In this document: positions 25,956 through 34,479 of the stretch, one piece after another
Position numbering within the stretch: position 1 is the first letter of the stretch
Layout of the letters: every line of letters starts with the position of its first letter
NCBI GenBank assembly: GCA_947594835.1
Contig: CANQEH010000017.1
Coordinates: forward strand, 1-57,148
Origin: an uncultured Acetatifactor sp.
Lineage (GTDB): Bacteria; Bacillota; Clostridia; Lachnospirales; Lachnospiraceae
Reading direction: 5' to 3'
Length of the DNA: 57,148 bases
Made by a program: the position numbers and the translations under genes
Notes under the pieces: model-generated
The model's input: the letters and a program-made list of their open reading frames with translations, nothing else
What the model was told of the DNA's origin: nothing
The model's database searches: none

Positions 25956-28649
25956 ATGATGCGGACGACAAAGCGATTGGTGATTGGCATCCTGGCCCAT
26001 GTGGATGCGGGGAAGACCACCCTTTCCGAGGCGCTCCTGTATACCTGCGGCTCCCTGCGCAGGCTGGGCCGGGTGGATCACGGGGACGCTTTTTTGGACA
26101 ACGCGGCCCTGGAGCGGGAGAGAGGAATCACCATCTTTTCCAAGCAGGCAAGGTTCTGCTGGCAGGACACGGAATTTACCCTGTTGGACACGCCGGGCCA
26201 TGTGGATCTGGGGGCAGAGATGGAGCGCACGCTGCAGGTTTTGGACTATTGTATCCTGGTCATCAGCGGTTCCGACGGCATCCAGGGGCACACCGCCACC
26301 CTCTGGCGGCTGCTCGCCCAGTATCAGATCCCGGTCTTTTTGTTCGTCAACAAGATGGATCAGCCCGGCGCGGACAGGCAGGAACGGATGAAGGAACTGC
26401 AGGGGAAGCTTAGCGCCGCCTGCATGGACTTTGGCCGGATGGGGGAGGCGGGCTTTCTGGAAGAGCTCTCCCTGTGCGGAGAGGAACTGCTGGAAGAATA
26501 TCTGGCCACCGGCACCATTGCGGATTCTTCTGTGGCCAGGGCCGTGGAGCGGCGTCAGATCTTTCCCTGCTTTTTCGGCTCTGCCCTGCAGCTTTTCGGG
26601 GTGGAGGAACTGCTTCGGGGGCTTAGCCGGTTTTCCCTTATGCCTGAGTATCCGGAGCAGTTTGGCGCGAAGGTCTATAAGATCTCCAGGGATCCAGGCG
26701 GGAACCGGCTGACCCATCTAAAGGTGACCGGGGGCGTCCTGCGGGTCAAAATGCCGGTGCAGGGTGCTTCCTCCTCTCCGTCCCAGGGCCAGGAGGAAAA
26801 GGCAGACCAGCTGCGCCTCTACGACGGCGCCCAGTACAGCCTGGCCAGACAGGTGGAGGCGGGAGAGATCTGTGCGGTGACAGGACTTGAGAAAACCTAT
26901 GCAGGGCAGGGCCTGGGGATAGAGCCGGACAGCGAACGCCCCCTGTTAGCCCCGGTGATGACCTATCGGATTTTTCTGCCGGAAGGGTGCGATACGCAAA
27001 AAGCGCTGGGACAGCTGCGCCAGCTGGAGGAAGAGGAGCCGGAGCTTCATCTGGTGTGGAAGGAGGCGATCCGGGAAATCCATGTGCAGGTCATGGGCGA
27101 CGTGCAGGTGGAGATCCTGAAGCATCTGATCCGGGAGCGGTACGGGCTGGAAGTGGAATTTGGGGAGGGCAGCATCGTCTACCGGGAGACCATTGCCGCG
27201 CCGGTGGTGGGCATCGGCCATTTTGAACCCTTACGCCACTATGCGGAGGTGCATCTTCTGTTAGAGCCCGGGGAGCGGGGCAGCGGCATCCGGCTGGAGA
27301 GCGCCTGCAGCCAGGATCTGCTGGACAAAAACTGGCAGAGGCTGATCCTCACCCACCTGGAGGAGCGGCCCCATCCCGGAGTGCTGACGGGATCGGCTGT
27401 CACGGATATGAAGATTACCCTGCTGGCCGGACGGGCACACTTAAAGCACACGGAGGGCGGGGATTTCCGCCAGGCCACTTACCGGGCGCTGCGCCAGGGG
27501 CTGATGAGCGGCAGAAGCGTGCTCCTTGAGCCGGTGTTTTCCTTTGTGCTGGAGGTGCCCACAGCCCAGATCGGGCGGGCCATGTCCGACATCCAGAGGA
27601 TGTGCGGCACCTTTGAAAGCCCGGTGACGCAGGGGGAGCAGAGTATTCTGCGGGGAAGCGTCCCTGTCTCGGAGCTTGGCTCCTATCAGCGGGAATTGAG
27701 CGCCTACACCCGGGGACAGGGCAGAATGTCCTGCACCCTGAAAGGCTACGAGCCTTGCCATAACCCGGAGGAGGTGACGGCTAAAATCGGGTATGACCCG
27801 GAGGCGGATGTGGAAAATCCTTCCTCCTCCGTGTTCTGCTCCCACGGGGCAGGGTTTGTGGTGGCCTGGGATCAGGTGCCTGCCTATGCCCATGTGGAAA
27901 GCGGCTGGGAGCCGTTCAGGGAGGAGGGCCTGGGCCGGGAGGAAAAGGATTTGGAAGGCATGGCGGCTCTTTCGGGAAAAGCTCCCAGCCAGACCGGCAG
28001 CGGCAGGTCGGACTATATCACCCAGGAGGAGATTCAGGAGATCTTCCAGCGCACCTATAAAAAGGATCTGAAAGATTACGCGCCTTACAGGTACCACCAG
28101 AAAAAAGTTTCCGCGCCCCAGGAGACGGCCCCGTCGCAGCCGGGGAAGGGATCCGCAGGCGCCTCTCGCAGGCCCCAGGAGGAAAGCGAAGCCTATCTTC
28201 TGGTGGACGGCTACAACATCATCTTTGCCTGGGAGGAACTGCGCAGTCTGGCGGCAGTCAACATTGACAGCGCCAGGGACCGGCTCATGGATATCTGCTG
28301 TAATTACCAGGGATACGCGGGGGGCACGCTGATCCTGGTCTATGACGCCTACAAGGTAAAAGGAGGCATAGGTTCCGTCCAGGCGTATCACAATATTTAT
28401 GTGGTCTATACGAAAGAAGCGGAGACGGCGGATCAATACATTGAAAAGACGGTGCACAAGATCGGGAAAAAACACAGGGTGACGGTTGCCACCTCAGACA
28501 GCTTAGAGCAGATGATCATCTGGGGGGAGGGCGCGTCACGGCTGTCGGCAGCAGGCTTCCAGGAGGCGGTCAGACAGGCCGAGGAGAAACTGCGGGAGCA
28601 GTGCGCACCCCGCTCCAAGGCGGTGCAGAGGCTGCAGATCCCGGAGTGA
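25956..28649 (+). CDS. TetM-type ribosome-protection GTPase fused to a YacP/Rae1-like NYN nuclease domain
   Basis: 897 residues; TetM/TetO/TetW proteins are about 640. Residues 1 to about 680 are an EF-G-like GTPase: P-loop AHVDAGKTT, switch RERGITIF, LDTPGHVD, FVNKMD, then domains II-V. After a helical, proline-rich linker (about 690-740) comes an NYN/DUF901 domain: YLLVDGYNIIFAW at about 747, LVYDAYKVKGG, VYTKEAETADQYIEK and VATSDSLEQ, with the Asp residues of PIN/NYN nucleases. In Bacillus the stand-alone YacP (Rae1) is a ribosome-associated mRNA endonuclease. The fusion suggests a factor that enters the ribosomal A site and cuts mRNA. RBS TAGGGAGGAAACGG. Tetracycline resistance should not be assumed. 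Confidence 0.88.
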   Translation: MMRTTKRLVIGILAHVDAGKTTLSEALLYTCGSLRRLGRVDHGDAFLDNAALERERGITIFSKQARFCWQDTEFTLLDTPGHVDLGAEMERTLQVLDYCILVISGSDGIQGHTATLWRLLAQYQIPVFLFVNKMDQPGADRQERMKELQGKLSAACMDFGRMGEAGFLEELSLCGEELLEEYLATGTIADSSVARAVERRQIFPCFFGSALQLFGVEELLRGLSRFSLMPEYPEQFGAKVYKISRDPGGNRLTHLKVTGGVLRVKMPVQGASSSPSQGQEEKADQLRLYDGAQYSLARQVEAGEICAVTGLEKTYAGQGLGIEPDSERPLLAPVMTYRIFLPEGCDTQKALGQLRQLEEEEPELHLVWKEAIREIHVQVMGDVQVEILKHLIRERYGLEVEFGEGSIVYRETIAAPVVGIGHFEPLRHYAEVHLLLEPGERGSGIRLESACSQDLLDKNWQRLILTHLEERPHPGVLTGSAVTDMKITLLAGRAHLKHTEGGDFRQATYRALRQGLMSGRSVLLEPVFSFVLEVPTAQIGRAMSDIQRMCGTFESPVTQGEQSILRGSVPVSELGSYQRELSAYTRGQGRMSCTLKGYEPCHNPEEVTAKIGYDPEADVENPSSSVFCSHGAGFVVAWDQVPAYAHVESGWEPFREEGLGREEKDLEGMAALSGKAPSQTGSGRSDYITQEEIQEIFQRTYKKDLKDYAPYRYHQKKVSAPQETAPSQPGKGSAGASRRPQEESEAYLLVDGYNIIFAWEELRSLAAVNIDSARDRLMDICCNYQGYAGGTLILVYDAYKVKGGIGSVQAYHNIYVVYTKEAETADQYIEKTVHKIGKKHRVTVATSDSLEQMIIWGEGASRLSAAGFQEAVRQAEEKLREQCAPRSKAVQRLQIPE

Positions 28650-28665
28650 CAGCCGGATATGGTCA

Positions 28666-28694
28666 TTGCATCGGAATAGGTTTTATGCTATGAT
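28666..28694 (+). promoter_or_regulatory. Promoter of the MraY-like operon
   Basis: TTGCAT (28666-28671), 17 bp, TATGAT (28689-28694), about 50 bases before the ATG at 28746. Confidence 0.65.
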
Positions 28695-28745
28695 AAGCCC
28701 AGCGCGGGCGGAATGTCCTGCGGTCTGGAAGGTAGGAGGAATGGT

Positions 28746-29714
28746 ATGCTGTATGGTTTGATCACAGGGGGAAAGGCAGCCTGGCTGACGCCTTTGGGCA
28801 TTTTTTTTGCCTTTGGCGCGACGGCGGCTGTTCTGGCGAAGCTGCAGGGGGCGCTGCCAAAGGACGGGGGCCGGGAATATGCCCACGACGGGAAGCTCTC
28901 CGCGGGAAAGCCCAGAGGGGCTGGGGTTCTCTTTGTACCTGTCTTTGCGCTGTCAGCATTTCTCTTTGCCCCCATGGACGCGGAGCGGGTCATCTATCTG
29001 ATCCTTCTTCTCATCTGTATGATGACGGGATTTTTGGACGACGCCTCCAAGACGCCCTGGGGAGAGTACAAGAAAGGATTTCTGGATCTGTGTGTGGCGG
29101 CGTTAGTGGCCATGACATTCCTGCGCTATAACAGCAATGTGGTCTATTTGGCCTTTGCGGACAGGCAGGTTGTGATTCCACCGGTACTGTTTGCCATCCT
29201 GGCGGTCATTCTGGTTTGGGGCTCCGTGAATGTGACCAACTGCTCCGACGGCGTGGACGGTCTTTCCGGCACGGTGTCCATTGTCACCTTGACGACCATT
29301 TGTCTGGTGGACAGGCTGCTCCAAAAGCCCGGGGAATTTTCTTACCTCGGCCTGCTGTTTGTGATGTGTCTTCTGGGATATCTGTGGTTTAACGCCACCC
29401 CCAGCAAGCTGATGATGGGGGATGCAGGCTCCCGCGCCATGGGCTTATGGATCGCCATCGCGATTTTGAAGACGGGAAGCCCGTTTCTTTATCTTCCCAC
29501 GGCGCTGGTGCTGATTCTGGACGGCGGTCTCGGGCTTGTGAAGGTGTTTTTGCTGCGCTTTTTCAAGATACGGATCTTGAAAAACGTCCGGACGCCTCTC
29601 CATGACCATGTGCGGAAGGTGTGGGGGTGGTCCAATACCCAGACGGTGTTCCGCTTCGCCATCCTGCAGATCCTTTTGTCGGCGGCGGTGGTGTACGGGC
29701 TGAAACTGGTTTAG
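28746..29714 (+). CDS. MraY-family glycosyl-1-phosphate transferase (paralogue)
   Basis: 322 residues, about ten membrane helices. Active-site signatures of the polyprenyl-phosphate glycosyl-1-phosphate transferase superfamily are all present: GKPRGAG, GFLDDASK, NCSDGVDGLSG, MGDAGSRAMG and the MraY-type PLHDHVRK...GWSNTQTVFRF. These point to MraY and not WecA/TagO. It is not next to murD/ftsW/murG, so it is either a relocated mraY or a second copy for a modified lipid I. ATG at 28746 follows GGTAGGAGGAATGG; the upstream in-frame ATG at 28713 lacks a site. Confidence 0.85.
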   Translation: MLYGLITGGKAAWLTPLGIFFAFGATAAVLAKLQGALPKDGGREYAHDGKLSAGKPRGAGVLFVPVFALSAFLFAPMDAERVIYLILLLICMMTGFLDDASKTPWGEYKKGFLDLCVAALVAMTFLRYNSNVVYLAFADRQVVIPPVLFAILAVILVWGSVNVTNCSDGVDGLSGTVSIVTLTTICLVDRLLQKPGEFSYLGLLFVMCLLGYLWFNATPSKLMMGDAGSRAMGLWIAIAILKTGSPFLYLPTALVLILDGGLGLVKVFLLRFFKIRILKNVRTPLHDHVRKVWGWSNTQTVFRFAILQILLSAAVVYGLKLV

Positions 29715-29732
29715 GAAAGGCGGGGAGAGGTT

Positions 29733-30236
29733 ATGTATGACGAACTGACTGCGGGCGACATCAAAAAGATGCAGGAAGAGATCGAGTATCGGAAGCTGGT
29801 GGTGCGCCCCCAGGCGCTGGAGGAAGTAAAGACTGCCCGGGCACACGGGGATCTGAGCGAGAATTTTGAGTATCACGCGGCAAAAAAGGTGAAGAACCAG
29901 AATGAGAGCCGCATCCGGTATCTGGAGCGGATGATCCGCACCGCAAGGGTGATTTCCGAGGATTCCGCAGCGGACGAGGTGGGAATCAACAACACGGTGA
30001 CGGTGGAATTTTTGGAGGACGGCGCTGTGGAGACATATCGGATCGTCACCACGGTGCGGGGCAATTCTTTGGAAAATCTCATCAGCAACGAGAGCCCCCT
30101 GGGCAAAGCGCTGATGGGGAAAAAGGAGGGCCAGGTGGTTCATGTGACGGTCAATGAGGCCATCGGGTATGACGTGCGGATTGTGAAGCTGGAGAAGACG
30201 GCGGACGAAAAAGACGATAAGTTGAGAAGCTTTTAG
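29733..30236 (+). CDS. greA: GreA/GreB family transcription elongation factor
   Basis: 167 residues. An N-terminal coiled coil has the acidic finger tip GDLSENFEYHAAK (Asp, Glu), followed by a C-terminal FKBP-like domain (NESPLGKALMGKKEGQVV). It rescues backtracked RNA polymerase by stimulating transcript cleavage. ATG at 29733 follows GGGGAGAGGTT, 18 bp after the MraY-like gene. I cannot tell from here whether it is the sole greA or a paralogue. Confidence 0.9.
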   Translation: MYDELTAGDIKKMQEEIEYRKLVVRPQALEEVKTARAHGDLSENFEYHAAKKVKNQNESRIRYLERMIRTARVISEDSAADEVGINNTVTVEFLEDGAVETYRIVTTVRGNSLENLISNESPLGKALMGKKEGQVVHVTVNEAIGYDVRIVKLEKTADEKDDKLRSF

Positions 30237-30253
30237 ACAAAAGGGGAAGGTCG

Positions 30254-31753
30254 ATGAAACCATATTTGCTGTTTGACTTAGACGGGACATTAACGGATCC
30301 GAAGGTGGGCATTACCACCTGTGTGCAGTATGCACTGGATTCCTTTGGCATAAAGGAGCCGGACTTGGACAAGCTGGAGCCTTTTATCGGCCCGCCCTTA
30401 AAGGACAGCTTCATGAAGTATTATGGCATGGACGAGGTACAGGCAAAGCAGGCTGTGGAAAAGTACAGGGAGCGCTTTCAGGATACAGGCATCTTTGAAA
30501 ACGAACTCTATGAAGGAATCCCGCAGATGCTGAAGGCCCTGCAGTCCAAGGGGATGTGTCTGGCGGTGGCTTCCAGCAAGCCCACGGTGTTTGTGCAGCG
30601 GATTCTGGAACATTTTCAGATTGCCCGGTACTTTAAGGTGGTGGTGGGCAGCGAACTGGACGGAACCCGGGTCAACAAGGATGAGGTGGTGGAGGAAGCC
30701 CTGCGCCGTCTCTTTGGGGACAAGCCCATAGAAAAAGAAAAGGTATACATGATCGGCGACCGCAGCTATGACGTGGAAGGGGCCAGGGCCCATGGCATTG
30801 AGAGCGTGGGCGTCACATACGGCTACGGCAGCATGGAGGAGTTAAAGGCGGCAAAGGCGGATTACATCGTCCGTTCCGTGGAGGAGTTAAAAAAATTTTT
30901 GCTGAGGGGGACGGAGGATGCGCCCCAGGGCTCTTCCTTTTTGAAACTGTGGCAGCTTTTGTTTCCGCTTTTGCTGTTCTGGGTGACGCGGAGCCTGGGA
31001 CAGTATGCGGCAGCCATTGTGCTGCAGACAGTGGGAAACGTGATCCCCGGCGGCAGCTTCCTGTTTGTGAGGGACGGCGCAGGAACGCTGACGGCCTTTA
31101 CGGGCAATGCCAGCGCGTTAATTGATGTGGCGGGATTTATCGCCGGAGCGGCGGCAGTGTGGAAAACCGCGGCGGCTCAGCTTGCGGCCACGGCGGAGGA
31201 CATGAAGCTTCTTCATATCAAGGCGGAACCACCCCGCAATTACCTGCTCTTTGGCCTTTTGGCCGTCAGCGCCGTCATGGGGGGCACGCTGCTTTTGAAT
31301 CTGACGGGGGTGACCCAGTCTTCCCAGGCTTATCAGGCGGTAGCGCAGGATCAGTTTTCGGCAAACCTGATTTTGGGGCTGATCTGTTACGGGCTGGTCA
31401 CGCCCTTTGTGGAAGAGCTCCTGTTTCGGGGGGCGATTTACGGATATCTGCGGCGGATGACCAAGCGGAAGGCGGCCATGCTCCTCTCCGCGGCGCTGTT
31501 TGGAATGTACCACATGAATTCCGTGCAGGGCATCTACGGGTTTTTCATAGGGCTTTTGCTGGTGTACGGGTATGAGTATTTCGGTGATTTTAAGATTCCC
31601 GTGGCCGTCCACATGATGGCCAATGTGCTTGCCTATACGCTCAGCTATACGCCGTTAGCGGTGTCCGGCGTCCAAAACTGGGCGGTGTGCGCGGGATTCT
31701 GGGTGCTGGCGGCGGCAAGCTTTGGATTGCTTGGGAGACAAAAGAAGGTATGA
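30254..31753 (+). CDS. HAD phosphatase fused to a CPBP (CAAX-type) intramembrane protease
   Basis: 499 residues. Residues 1-215 are a complete phosphoglycolate-phosphatase-like HAD enzyme (LFDLDGTLTD near 6, ASSKPTVFV, MIGDRSYDVEGA). From about 225 onward it is membrane protein with the CPBP/Abi protease motifs: EELLFR near 388, FGMYH near 415 and HMMAN near 452. No stop or restart lies between the two halves and the frame is continuous. Coupling a soluble phosphatase to a membrane protease is unusual. RBS AAAAGGGGAAGG. The stop overlaps the next start (ATGA). Confidence 0.88.
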   Translation: MKPYLLFDLDGTLTDPKVGITTCVQYALDSFGIKEPDLDKLEPFIGPPLKDSFMKYYGMDEVQAKQAVEKYRERFQDTGIFENELYEGIPQMLKALQSKGMCLAVASSKPTVFVQRILEHFQIARYFKVVVGSELDGTRVNKDEVVEEALRRLFGDKPIEKEKVYMIGDRSYDVEGARAHGIESVGVTYGYGSMEELKAAKADYIVRSVEELKKFLLRGTEDAPQGSSFLKLWQLLFPLLLFWVTRSLGQYAAAIVLQTVGNVIPGGSFLFVRDGAGTLTAFTGNASALIDVAGFIAGAAAVWKTAAAQLAATAEDMKLLHIKAEPPRNYLLFGLLAVSAVMGGTLLLNLTGVTQSSQAYQAVAQDQFSANLILGLICYGLVTPFVEELLFRGAIYGYLRRMTKRKAAMLLSAALFGMYHMNSVQGIYGFFIGLLLVYGYEYFGDFKIPVAVHMMANVLAYTLSYTPLAVSGVQNWAVCAGFWVLAAASFGLLGRQKKV

Positions 31754-32595
31754 AAAATGAGTCAGGCGGTAAACTGTTTTCTATCATTGTCGTCTGCCTG
31801 AACCCCGGCGGGAAGTTGCAGGCCACCCTGGACAGCATCCGGCAGCAGTCCTTTACAGATTATGAAGTGATCTTAAAGGATGGGGGCAGCACAGACGGGT
31901 CTGTGGATCATTGGGTACAGGGAGATGCGCAAGACGGCGGTCGGATCCGTTTTTTTCAGGAGAAGGACAGCGGGATATACGACGCCATGAACCAGGCGGC
32001 GGCCCGGGCGGAAGGTGAGTTTGTGCTTTTTTTAAACTGCGGGGACACCTTTGCGGACGGGATGGTCTTAGCCCGGACGGCGGAGGCGGTCTCTGCCCAG
32101 AAAAAGGAGGGGGCGGATCTGGGACGCCTGGTGCTCTACGGGGACACGCTGGGGGAAAAGCAGGGCGTGCTCATCGCTTCTCCGCCCCGGATCACGGGAT
32201 TTACCTGTTACCGCAATATCCCCTGCCACCAGTCCTGCTTTTACGGCAGGGCGCTCTGTCTGGAAAAGCCCTATGACCTCCGATATCGGATCCGGGCGGA
32301 TTACGACCATTTCCTCTGGTGTTTTTACCGGGGCGGGGCAAAATTTGTCCCCCTGGGTTTTCCCGTGGCCTCCTATGAGGGCGGCGGGTATTCCGAGCGG
32401 AGGGAAAACAGGACTTTGGACAGACGGGAGCACGGCCAGATCACAAGGCAGTATATGAGAAAGGGTGAACGGTTCCGATACCGGGCGGCCATGGCCTGCA
32501 GCCTGGCGCCGCTTAGAAGGCGTCTGGCAGAGAGCAGGGCGTTCTCGGGAATGTATCACCTGTTAAAGAAGCGCATCTATGGGCGCGGCGCATAA
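31750..32595 (+). CDS. Family 2 glycosyltransferase
   Basis: 281 residues, GT-A fold: SIIVVCLNPGG at the start, DGGSTDGSVD (nucleotide-sugar site), KDSGIYDAMNQ, LFLNCGDTF (in place of DxD), then the C-terminal RADYDHFLWCF. It resembles colanic-acid WcaA/WcaE-like transferases. No membrane helix is obvious, so it works on the inner membrane face on a lipid-linked or protein acceptor. ATG at 31750 overlaps the previous stop, placing it in the operon with the MraY paralogue. Confidence 0.88.
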   Translation: MKNESGGKLFSIIVVCLNPGGKLQATLDSIRQQSFTDYEVILKDGGSTDGSVDHWVQGDAQDGGRIRFFQEKDSGIYDAMNQAAARAEGEFVLFLNCGDTFADGMVLARTAEAVSAQKKEGADLGRLVLYGDTLGEKQGVLIASPPRITGFTCYRNIPCHQSCFYGRALCLEKPYDLRYRIRADYDHFLWCFYRGGAKFVPLGFPVASYEGGGYSERRENRTLDRREHGQITRQYMRKGERFRYRAAMACSLAPLRRRLAESRAFSGMYHLLKKRIYGRGA

Positions 32596-32627
32596 GGGGC
32601 GGGAAGCTTTCCCAAAGGTTTTTGCGC

Positions 32628-34208
32628 CTAGGGAAGGAGAAACAGCTCATAGTAGGCAAAGGTTTCCGTCTGATAGGGGAGGCCGCTGGAGAGCAGTTCG
32701 TCGATAAACTCCTGATTTTCCTTCCGAACCAGATAGGCAGAAGACGATTCCAGAGGTGTCTGTCCGTTGACCACAGCGGACAGGCACTGTTTTTTCCCGG
32801 AAGGGGAAAGATGCGTTCCCCGTTCGTAGGGGGAGACGGGATAGTAAAAGTAAAAATACTCGTCGAAAAAACAGTCGATATAAATATGATCTGCTTCCGG
32901 CATCTGGGCGATGCGGGAAAGCGCCGCCTGCTCCGGCACAAAGTAGAGGGAGTTGGGATAGGTGTAAGTATCGGCAACGGAGTATTCCGTGAAGTAGTAT
33001 CTCAGAAACGCCGCCGTCCAAAGGGCATATCCCGCCAAAAGGGCAGGGCGGAGAAAGCGCTGGAAGCGGGGAAAACCTTCCAGCGTCCGGCGGATGCCAA
33101 CGGCACAAAAGGCGAGGTAACACAGAAAGATGGCGTTTGCCCGGTAGATATACCCAAGGCCTGCCAGTCCTGTGGCGGCGGCCACGGAAGCGGCAAAAAA
33201 CAAAAACACCGCGCTGGACGTGAAGCGCCTTTTTTTGAGGGAGCGGAGGAAATCCGCCGCAGACCACAGAAAGCCGATGCCGATGAAGGGGATGGAAAGT
33301 CCGTACATAGTGTAATAGGGGGAGACGGCGTCCAGCATATAAAAGCTGTTTGTCAGCGTGATCCTGAGGCAGTTGTAGACGGCGGGCAGGAAGCTGACCT
33401 GTGCCAGATCCTCCATCCGCTGGGCGGCAATGGGAAGAATGTGCAGGCCCAGGAAGCGGAAGCCGGGCAGATGCAGCACCAGGCAGAGCACAAAGAGCAG
33501 AAGCGGCAGGGCCAGAAGGGCGATCTCTCCGGCCAGGGCGCACAGCCGGAGAAAGGAAATGCGCCTGGTATAGAGCAGATAGAGGGAAAGCGCGGCGAGA
33601 AAGGCAGGCACCACGAGATAACTCAGGGCGTAGGTGTACAGGATGAGGGCGAAGCCTGCGCCGCACAGGAACAGGCGCGGCCAGGTGGGAGTCTTGAGAT
33701 AGCCAAACAGCAGGGTGAGCGCCAGGATGCTGGCGCCGAGCATCAGGTTACAGTCCAGGGCGAGCCGGCCCGACATAATGAAATAGGGGCAGAACACGCA
33801 CAGCGCCGTTCCCGTGAGCGTGATCTTCTTGTCTTCAAAGGCAAGGGAGAGCAGCCTGGCGGTGCAGACGACGCACAGCATACTGAAAAAAAGGGCGGGG
33901 AAGCGCACGAAAGCCCTGGTGGGGGCTGCAGACGGGAACAGCCGGAACAAAAGCGCCAGAAGGTAAGTGTAGAGAGGGCTCTGGCCGCCTTGGAAGTTTT
34001 CTGGATAGATGGGCAGGGGGTTTAAATATCGATCCACCCCATAGTGGGCCAGGCTCCACGCATTGTATCCAACGGCAGCCTCGTCCAGCTCCAGCACGTC
34101 CGGCAGGGAGGCCAGGCGGCAGGAACGCAGGACAAAAGCGGCTGCAAACAGCAGCGCCAGGCAGAGACGATAACCATGTATTTGTAGAAATCCTGCCGCT
34201 TTTTTCAT
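32628..34208 (-). CDS. GT39/ArnT-like polytopic membrane glycosyltransferase
   Basis: 526 residues, 10-12 membrane helices. The first periplasmic loop holds LELDEAAVGYNAW with the acidic residue that serves as catalytic base in PMT/ArnT (GT-C) enzymes, followed by FQGGQSPLYTY. The last ~110 residues form a soluble extracellular domain. Such enzymes transfer sugars from polyprenyl-phosphate donors to surface polymers. The gene is convergent with the GT2 gene (32-bp gap with a small GGGAA/TTCCC hairpin). RBS ATGGAGGCGAC before ATG at 34208. Confidence 0.82.
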   Translation of the reverse strand: MKKAAGFLQIHGYRLCLALLFAAAFVLRSCRLASLPDVLELDEAAVGYNAWSLAHYGVDRYLNPLPIYPENFQGGQSPLYTYLLALLFRLFPSAAPTRAFVRFPALFFSMLCVVCTARLLSLAFEDKKITLTGTALCVFCPYFIMSGRLALDCNLMLGASILALTLLFGYLKTPTWPRLFLCGAGFALILYTYALSYLVVPAFLAALSLYLLYTRRISFLRLCALAGEIALLALPLLLFVLCLVLHLPGFRFLGLHILPIAAQRMEDLAQVSFLPAVYNCLRITLTNSFYMLDAVSPYYTMYGLSIPFIGIGFLWSAADFLRSLKKRRFTSSAVFLFFAASVAAATGLAGLGYIYRANAIFLCYLAFCAVGIRRTLEGFPRFQRFLRPALLAGYALWTAAFLRYYFTEYSVADTYTYPNSLYFVPEQAALSRIAQMPEADHIYIDCFFDEYFYFYYPVSPYERGTHLSPSGKKQCLSAVVNGQTPLESSSAYLVRKENQEFIDELLSSGLPYQTETFAYYELFLLP

Positions 34209-34319
34209 GTCGCCTCCATTTCAAACTGCATTTTCCACATTTCTGGTATAGTGTACCATAGATGCCCCGTTTTGGAAAGCGAAAACAAAAGAAGACTGAA
34301 TATCAGCACAAAAACGAAG

Positions 34320-34387
34320 AATTGTCAAATTATCTGACAATTTACGATAAAGTTGTTATTTACAAACGGGGAAATCTGGTGTATAGT
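34320..34387 (+). promoter_or_regulatory. gltB promoter region with a dyad operator
   Basis: A perfect dyad AATTGTCA-AATTATC-TGACAATT (34320-34342) contains the T-N11-A pattern of LysR-type sites. Seventeen bases on is a promoter TTTACA (34359-34364), 17 bp, TATAGT (34382-34387). A second weaker pair, TTGTCA (34322) with GATAAA (34346), overlaps the dyad. It is probably the nitrogen-responsive control site of gltBD. Confidence 0.6.
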
Positions 34388-34398
34388 GGTGGAAACAA

Positions 34399-34438
34399 AG
34401 GCGCAATGGAGCGGCAGAAGGCTTCATTGCGCCTTTTT
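34399..34438 (+). terminator. Terminator-like hairpin in the gltB leader
   Basis: Stem AGGCGCAATG (34399-34408) with CATTGCGCCT (34425-34434), extended inward by GAGC/GCTT, then a run of five T. It begins about five bases after the start predicted from the TATAGT box and 42 bases before gltB, so it may act as an attenuator or as a 5' stabilising stem. Confidence 0.6.
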
Positions 34439-34479
34439 GTGCGGTCGGCAGATGCGCGGACGGGGAAAGGAGTGTCATC

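Noticed and set aside
25956..28649. Simple tetracycline resistance gene
   Set aside because: The extra NYN domain and divergent body argue for a native ribosome factor; resistance cannot be claimed from sequence alone.
32622..34025. 467-codon open frame antisense to the GT39-like gene
   Set aside because: Composition is that of an antisense shadow (Gly/Gln/Arg-rich, no fold), while the minus-strand gene has clear membrane helices and a motif.
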